Of a stretch of DNA of 43,856 nucleotides, positions 39,584-43,856 are shown in pieces. The DNA is from Mycobacterium sp. 1465703.0 (GTDB lineage Bacteria; Actinomycetota; Actinomycetes; Mycobacteriales; Mycobacteriaceae). A program made the position numbers and the translations under genes. How positions within the stretch are numbered: the first letter of the stretch is position 1; each line of letters opens with the position of its first letter. Under the pieces are notes generated by a model, which saw only the letters and a program-made list of their open reading frames with translations, did no database searches and was not told the origin of the DNA. The stretch covers positions 1 through 43,856 of the forward strand of contig NZ_LZKU01000265.1 in assembly GCF_001672975.1 (NCBI RefSeq), in the 5' to 3' direction.

Positions 39584-41569
39584 CTAGGCGGGGTGCAGGC
39601 TGACCGGGATGCCGGAGTAGCGCACCATGCCGGTCACCACGTCGATGTCATCCTTATTGGTCAGTCGGTTGACGTTGGCGTCGTGGTGGCCGTGCGGAAT
39701 CGACACCGCTCCGCGCCGGATGGAATCGACGACCTTCGCGATGCCGGTCAGTTCTCCGTTGCTGCTGCGGACAGTCACCTTCTGGCCGTCGATGACTCCG
39801 GCGGCGGCACCGTCATCGGGATGGATGAGAATTTCGGCGGCCTCGCCGAGGAAGTCAAGCTGCCCGTTGAGCTTTCGGCGCTGCCGGCGCGGCACCATCA
39901 CCAGGGGCGCTGGTGGTTTCAAACCCGCCAGCTGGTCGACCAGCAGCGGTGGCGCCAACCTCCAGCCGCCCATCCGCCCGATGTGCTCGTCGACCCATCG
40001 CGCCGGGAGCTCGCGCGGCGCTTCGGCCCACCCCACAGCCGCCACTTCGTCGAAACCCGTTCGGGCGCCGGCCAACAGGACCGAGAGCACGTCGTCGTCG
40101 GTGCTGCTATCGGGATCCCCGAGATTGCCGAGGTCGTAACCGAGCCGACGGCCGAGTTCGGCGAACACCCACCACATCGAGCGGCGCTCGCCGACCGGGG
40201 CCACGACGGCCGGGCTGTACTGCACTGACACCTGCGAACTCAGGATGTCGTGGATGGTGATGTCGGGCCGCTCCAACGGATCCTTGGTGGGCAGCACGTG
40301 GGTGGCCAGTTCCGTGGTCTCGTTGTTGATGATCTCGGTGGTGGCGAAGACCTCGAGATTCTGCAGGGCCGGAATCAACTTGCCGGTCTCGGGAAATGAG
40401 GTGACCAGGCTGCCGCCCACGTTGATCAACGCGCGGATGTGGCCGGCGGCGATTTCGTCAGGCAGCACCGCGCAGGGCCATTCGTTGATGAAGGCTTGCG
40501 CCTCGGGGCGGCTGCGCGGTCCGGGGCCGAAGGATCCCTCGATCGGCGTGACGGGCAGGAACTCACCGAAGGTTTCGAGCTGATAAGCGAATCCGGGGTG
40601 GAACCAGGTGCCACCGGGCCTGTTCATCGCCCCGGTGAGGATCATCAGCACCCATGCCAGCCACTGTGTGACATTGGCACGTTCGGCCGTCATCGTGACG
40701 CCGGTGCCGGTTTCGACCGCGACGCACTTCGCGGCGCGCACCGCTTCGCACAGCCGTGCCAGGTCCGCTTCGGCGACGTCGGCCAGACGTGCGGTGTGCT
40801 CGAGCGTGAACGGCTCCACCGCGGCCGCCAGCGCGTCGATGCCCTGCACCGGTACATCGGTTTTCATTCCGTCGCATAAGATTTCACGAACCAGATAGGC
40901 CAGCACCGCGTGGTCGGTGCTCGGCCGCGGCGCCAGATGGGCGGTGGCCAGCCGGGCGGTCTCGGTGCGGCGCGGGTCGATCACCCACACCTGCCCACGT
41001 CGCGCGATTTCGCGCACCGTGCCGGTCGGGTTGGGCATCGAGATCGCATGGCCATGCGACACAACGGGATTGACGCCGACGAGCAGAAGGAAGTCGGCGT
41101 TGTCCAGGTCGGTTCGGCCGGACAGGCCCATGAATCCGCCGACCAGATCCGAGACCAGGGGTTTGGCGGTGCCGTCGATGGTCAGCGGGCTGAATTTCGC
41201 CGGTGTGCCGATCGCGGCGTGCAGGGCCTCGGCCATCCGGAAGCCGGCGCTTTCCATGGTGGAGAAATAGAACGCGACGGATTCGGGTCCGTGCCGGTCG
41301 ATGATGCCTTTCAACCGGGTGCCCAGGTCCGCCAGGCAGTCGTCCCAGCTAACGTCCTGCAGCCGACCGTCCACCCGCATCCGCGGATGTTCGAGCCGAT
41401 CCGGATGATGGTGCAACTGCGGCAGCGCACGACCCTTCGGGCAGGTATAGCCGTGCGAGAACGGGTGGTCCTGATCGCCGCGGACACGGATCACCTGGTC
41501 GCCGTCGACGTCGACCAGGATGCCGCAGACAGAGGTGCAGACGCGGCAGAAACTACGCACCGTTTGCAT
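39584..41569 (-). CDS. Molybdopterin-dependent oxidoreductase (DMSO reductase family)
   Basis: A 661-residue cytoplasmic enzyme. The N-terminal [4Fe-4S] cluster ligands are Cys8, Cys11, Cys15 (SFCRVCTSVCGI) and Cys43 (YTCPKGRAL). Then come the bis-MGD binding domains, including VWVIDPRRTETARLA, ETGTGVTMTAERANVTQWLAWVLMILTGAMNRPGGTWF and the C-terminal RSSNGELTGIAKV...IPHGHHDANVN. Where formate dehydrogenases carry the Mo ligand Cys/Sec in a NxDxCAR-like segment, this protein reads TIDGTAK (130-136), so the ligand may be missing or different. There is no signal peptide and no partner subunit nearby. The substrate is unknown. ATG 41569, with a repeat-rich control region upstream. Confidence 0.88.
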   Translation of the reverse strand: MQTVRSFCRVCTSVCGILVDVDGDQVIRVRGDQDHPFSHGYTCPKGRALPQLHHHPDRLEHPRMRVDGRLQDVSWDDCLADLGTRLKGIIDRHGPESVAFYFSTMESAGFRMAEALHAAIGTPAKFSPLTIDGTAKPLVSDLVGGFMGLSGRTDLDNADFLLLVGVNPVVSHGHAISMPNPTGTVREIARRGQVWVIDPRRTETARLATAHLAPRPSTDHAVLAYLVREILCDGMKTDVPVQGIDALAAAVEPFTLEHTARLADVAEADLARLCEAVRAAKCVAVETGTGVTMTAERANVTQWLAWVLMILTGAMNRPGGTWFHPGFAYQLETFGEFLPVTPIEGSFGPGPRSRPEAQAFINEWPCAVLPDEIAAGHIRALINVGGSLVTSFPETGKLIPALQNLEVFATTEIINNETTELATHVLPTKDPLERPDITIHDILSSQVSVQYSPAVVAPVGERRSMWWVFAELGRRLGYDLGNLGDPDSSTDDDVLSVLLAGARTGFDEVAAVGWAEAPRELPARWVDEHIGRMGGWRLAPPLLVDQLAGLKPPAPLVMVPRRQRRKLNGQLDFLGEAAEILIHPDDGAAAGVIDGQKVTVRSSNGELTGIAKVVDSIRRGAVSIPHGHHDANVNRLTNKDDIDVVTGMVRYSGIPVSLHPA

Positions 41570-41584
41570 ATGGGTAACGTACTC

Positions 41585-41642
41585 TCGCTTTTCGAGAAGG
41601 CCTATCGCTTTTTCGAGAATGGCAGCCCATTTTTGAGAATGG
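41585..41642. promoter_or_regulatory. Triple imperfect repeat before the molybdopterin enzyme gene
   Basis: Three related units lie about 21 bases apart: TCGCTTTTCGAGAAGG (41585-41600), TCGCTTTTTCGAGAATGG (41605-41622) and CCATTTTTGAGAATGG (41627-41642, with inverted CCATT/AATGG ends). The GAGAA core repeats at intervals of 21 and 20 bases, two helical turns, so a regulator could bind all three on one face. The set is 16-73 bases upstream of the start on the minus strand and is A/T-rich for this genome. Confidence 0.6.
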
Positions 41643-41675
41643 CGCTCTCCGGAGGTTGCCCTGGTCAGGCGAGCG

Positions 41676-43037
41676 TCAGAACCAGGGTCCCGGGTAGTGG
41701 CCGTCCTGGTCTTGCACCATGACGATTTCCTTGCATTCGCCGTTGGCGCCCGGCGCGGTCTCGCCGCGGCACACCAGCGTCCATCCAGAGATCCGTTCGA
41801 ACGGGCGTAACGCCCAGTTGGGGGAGACGGGATCGGTTGCAGGCAAGGCGATCACCGAAAAGTTCCCACCGGTGCCGGTGATGTAGAGGTGGTCTTGGAA
41901 AAACGCCGACTTGGAAATCGACATCTTCTGGGCGTCGTCTCGGCTTTTCTGGAAGTCCCACTGCTGGCTGCGCAAGTTCCACACGCCCAAGCCGAATTGC
42001 GAGGTATCTGAGCTGTGACCGTCGACGAACAGTTTTCCATCCGACAGCACCGCGGTCAGCCCGCCGCCGGAGATCCGGTCGGAGTCGCCGATCTTGATGA
42101 TGGACTTGGCGTTGAGGTCATAAAACATGGTCGACAGCACCGGCGGGTTGTACGAATCCCAGTGCGTGATTTTCACCAGTTTGTTTGGGCCGTCGGTTAA
42201 TTCGGCATCAACGGACTGGACGTCGTTGTCCTGGTAGATGGCTTCGCCGCTCGGCCGGCGCAACTCCGCGCCGGACGTCTTGGCGGGTTCGGTGTTGCGT
42301 TGGAACGCCAGCACGTCTTGCCAGACCCGGCCGGGCTGCGGATCGTTCCACATCATCGAAAGGTCGCCGCCGGAGAGGACGATCGTTCGAGGCGGCGACG
42401 GCGCGCCGTGGCCGTCGGTGAAGGCGTTCACCCAGGCCACGCCCGAGGCGGTCGAGGCTAGCCCCCATTCCTTCGGTGGGGTCAGCTTCAGTTCGGGGGC
42501 AGGCGGCTGCAATTCTTTGCTGGCCACCTGCTGGCCAGACGCGGAGTCGAACAGATAGGCGGTGGTCTTGGTGACTTCGGGGGCCGGGGCCTGAGCCGGC
42601 TTGACGGTCGTGGCGACGTACACGACCTTCATGTCTCCGGCGGTGCCGGTCAGCGCGCACATGCCCCCCGTCAGGTGCTCCCCGGCGGGAACCGCGGGAA
42701 TGGCAGGCGCCACATATTGGCCCGATTTAGGGTCGAAGATCTTCGGCCGGATGTCCTCGAGCGCCGATTTGCTGGCCGAAAACTTCTCCGGACAACCGAA
42801 ATACGCTGTACCGCCGTAACTTTTCCAGTCCTTTTCCAGCGGTCCGGTGATGGGTGCGGGCGGGGCGGCCGCGCGGGTGCTGGTTTTCGACGCCGACGTT
42901 GAGGTGGTTGCGGTGAGCGGGGGCGGCGACGCGGTTTCCGAACAGGACGCCAGGGCCAGGCAGGCGACCGACGCGACTGCGGCACGCCGGTAGCCGACCA
43001 GCGCGTGCCGCGCCGCGCACCCCCAGGCTGCACGCAT
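41676..43037 (-). CDS. Putative secreted lipoprotein with beta-propeller-like body
   Basis: This 453-residue protein starts at ATG 43037 (MRAAWGCAARHALVGYRRAAVASVACLALASCSETA); upstream frame is non-conserved. The lipobox LALASC gives acylated Cys32, followed by a Ser/Thr/Ala/Pro linker. The body contains repeated short strand-like segments (KVVYVATTV, TAYLFDSASGQQVAS, GVAWVNAFTDG, RTIVLSGGDLSMMW, AVLSDGKLFVDG, GVWNLRSQQWDFQKS, LYITGTGGNFSVIALP) that suggest a beta-propeller. Four cysteines in the mature part may pair. Function is unknown. A GGGGG lies close before the start. Confidence 0.83.
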   Translation of the reverse strand: MRAAWGCAARHALVGYRRAAVASVACLALASCSETASPPPLTATTSTSASKTSTRAAAPPAPITGPLEKDWKSYGGTAYFGCPEKFSASKSALEDIRPKIFDPKSGQYVAPAIPAVPAGEHLTGGMCALTGTAGDMKVVYVATTVKPAQAPAPEVTKTTAYLFDSASGQQVASKELQPPAPELKLTPPKEWGLASTASGVAWVNAFTDGHGAPSPPRTIVLSGGDLSMMWNDPQPGRVWQDVLAFQRNTEPAKTSGAELRRPSGEAIYQDNDVQSVDAELTDGPNKLVKITHWDSYNPPVLSTMFYDLNAKSIIKIGDSDRISGGGLTAVLSDGKLFVDGHSSDTSQFGLGVWNLRSQQWDFQKSRDDAQKMSISKSAFFQDHLYITGTGGNFSVIALPATDPVSPNWALRPFERISGWTLVCRGETAPGANGECKEIVMVQDQDGHYPGPWF

Positions 43038-43202
43038 GGAAAACCCCCGTGAAGTTCGTGTAACCATGCAGCGTAAGGCCGCCCCGAGACGACCGCGACT
43101 TCTGCGCACAGCGGTATTAGTCACATCGGCGGCGGCGATAGCCGGCCGAGGACTACCGGTCGAACTCGATCGGCAGGCTCTTTGGCCCACTCGCGGCGAT
43201 GC

Positions 43203-43826
43203 TCAGTCCGCTGTGCGCAGCCGCACCATCCGTGTCGTCGACGTCTCGTCCAATTCGACGAGATCGGATCGCGAACGCAGGAAATCGCTGAATGACCGGA
43301 ATCCCAAGGATCTTTCGCTGAACGACGGATCCATCCGCTTCATCTGTGCCTTCACCGCGGAGTTGTGCAGCCAGTCGACATCGTCTTTCTCCAGGCCGAT
43401 CTGCAACGCACGCGTCAGCAAGGCGGTGGCGGCGCCTTGCGGGTCGGGCTGTTCCTCGGCCTCCTCGGGCTTGGCCGACTTGGTGCCACCGGTCTGCTTC
43501 TTCGGCTTGGCCGCCTCCGCATCGGCCGGCGCCGGTGCGGGGACGCCGGGCAGTGCGTCGTAGACGACGAACTCTTCGCAGGCCGCGGCCAGCGCCCGGC
43601 TCGACGCACCGGCCACCCCGATGCCCACCACGTACCGGCCCAGCCGCTTACAGCGCTGCGCCAACGGGATGTAGTCCGAGTCGCCGGCCACGATCACCAC
43701 ATGCGTCAGGTCTGGCAGCCGGAACATGTCCTCGACCGCGTCGACGGCCAACCGGATGTCGGCGCCGTTCTTCCCGTAGGCCGCCGCCGGAAACAACTGG
43801 ACCAGATCGACCGCGCGGGCCACCAA
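43203..43826 (-). pseudogene. NYN-domain nuclease-like protein with C-terminal OST-HTH/LOTUS domain, 5' end incomplete
   Basis: The readable frame from TTG 43826 gives 207 residues. It begins inside a NYN (PIN-like, LabA/DUF88-type) domain: LVQLFPAAAYGKNGADIRLAVDAVEDMFRLPDLTHVVIVAGDSDYIPLAQRCKRLGRYVVGIG, containing the later acidic residues (NGADIRLAVD, GDSD). After an Ala/Pro/Lys linker comes a C-terminal winged-helix OST-HTH/LOTUS-like domain (GAATALLTRALQIGLEKDDVDWLHNSAVKAQMKRMDPSFSERSLGFRSFSDFLRSRSDLVEL). Such proteins are thought to bind or cut RNA. The first ~50 residues with the first aspartate are missing. Codons INAGYRGQ before the TTG still look coding, but a TAG lies in frame at 43851-43853, three bases from the window edge: damage, edge artefact or real truncation. 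Confidence 0.75.
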
Positions 43827-43856
43827 CTGCCCGCGATACCCGGCGTTGATCTAACC

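Noticed and set aside
1..43856. Insertion sequences, prophage or integrase genes
   Set aside because: No transposase, integrase, or terminal inverted repeats with target duplications were seen; the accessory genes show no visible mobility genes.

Overview
This window is chromosomal DNA of a Mycobacterium. It is G+C rich, uses GTG and TTG starts often, has many 1-4 base gene overlaps, and its gene order follows the M. tuberculosis stretch Rv0538 to Rv0566c almost gene for gene (recognised from memory of that genome, not from a search). It is not the M. tuberculosis complex. The vapBC3 pair and Rv0560c are missing from their usual places. Several genes are extra: a Ddn-like F420 protein, an aldo/keto reductase with a TetR regulator, a P450/FMO/SDR group, and everything to the right of the tRNA-Tyr. 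Species cannot be fixed from this sequence alone.

Layout. 1-3143: a proline/threonine-rich membrane protein (Rv0538-like) whose 5' part is inverted at the window edge, then a family 2 glycosyltransferase and a DUF2064 protein. 3150-9999 (minus strand): integral membrane protein, menE, DUF3349 protein, small membrane protein, pitA, glyoxalase-like protein, SDR, menB. 10013-12057: F420/Ddn-like protein, aldo/keto reductase and divergent TetR regulator. 12115-13716: fadD8-like acyl-CoA synthetase, divergent from the run 13794-20686 (amidohydrolase, menC, bpoC, menD, DUF3592 protein, mgtA). 20711-24438: minus-strand P450, flavin monooxygenase and SDR, apparently inserted. 24496-28012: menG, secreted DUF732 protein, menJ and a polyprenyl diphosphate synthase. 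28112-34377: htpX, small HTH protein, SulP transporter, gpdA, EthA-like Baeyer-Villiger monooxygenase, YajQ. 34447-34530: tRNA-Tyr. 34593-43856 is an accessory stretch: Tat-exported protein, large alpha/beta hydrolase coupled to a lipoprotein, DMT transporter, small membrane protein, molybdopterin oxidoreductase, lipoprotein, and a NYN/LOTUS protein cut at the right edge.

The core theme is menaquinone. MenD, MenC, MenE and MenB make the naphthoate ring, MenG methylates it, MenJ reduces the isoprenoid tail, and the GrcC-type synthase makes a polyprenyl diphosphate. MenA and the isochorismate synthase are not in the window. The nearby F420H2-type reductase could act on quinones (inference).

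The most unusual DNA is a tandem pair of 55-bp units (17150-17263) between bpoC and menD, each able to fold into a symmetric two-stem hairpin. Other points of interest are a twin palindromic operator at the tetR/AKR divergence, a KstR-like box between fadD8 and the amidohydrolase, a SigE/SigH-type promoter before htpX, a triple repeat before the molybdopterin enzyme, and the inverted duplication at the left edge. No stretch longer than 300 bases lacks a gene.
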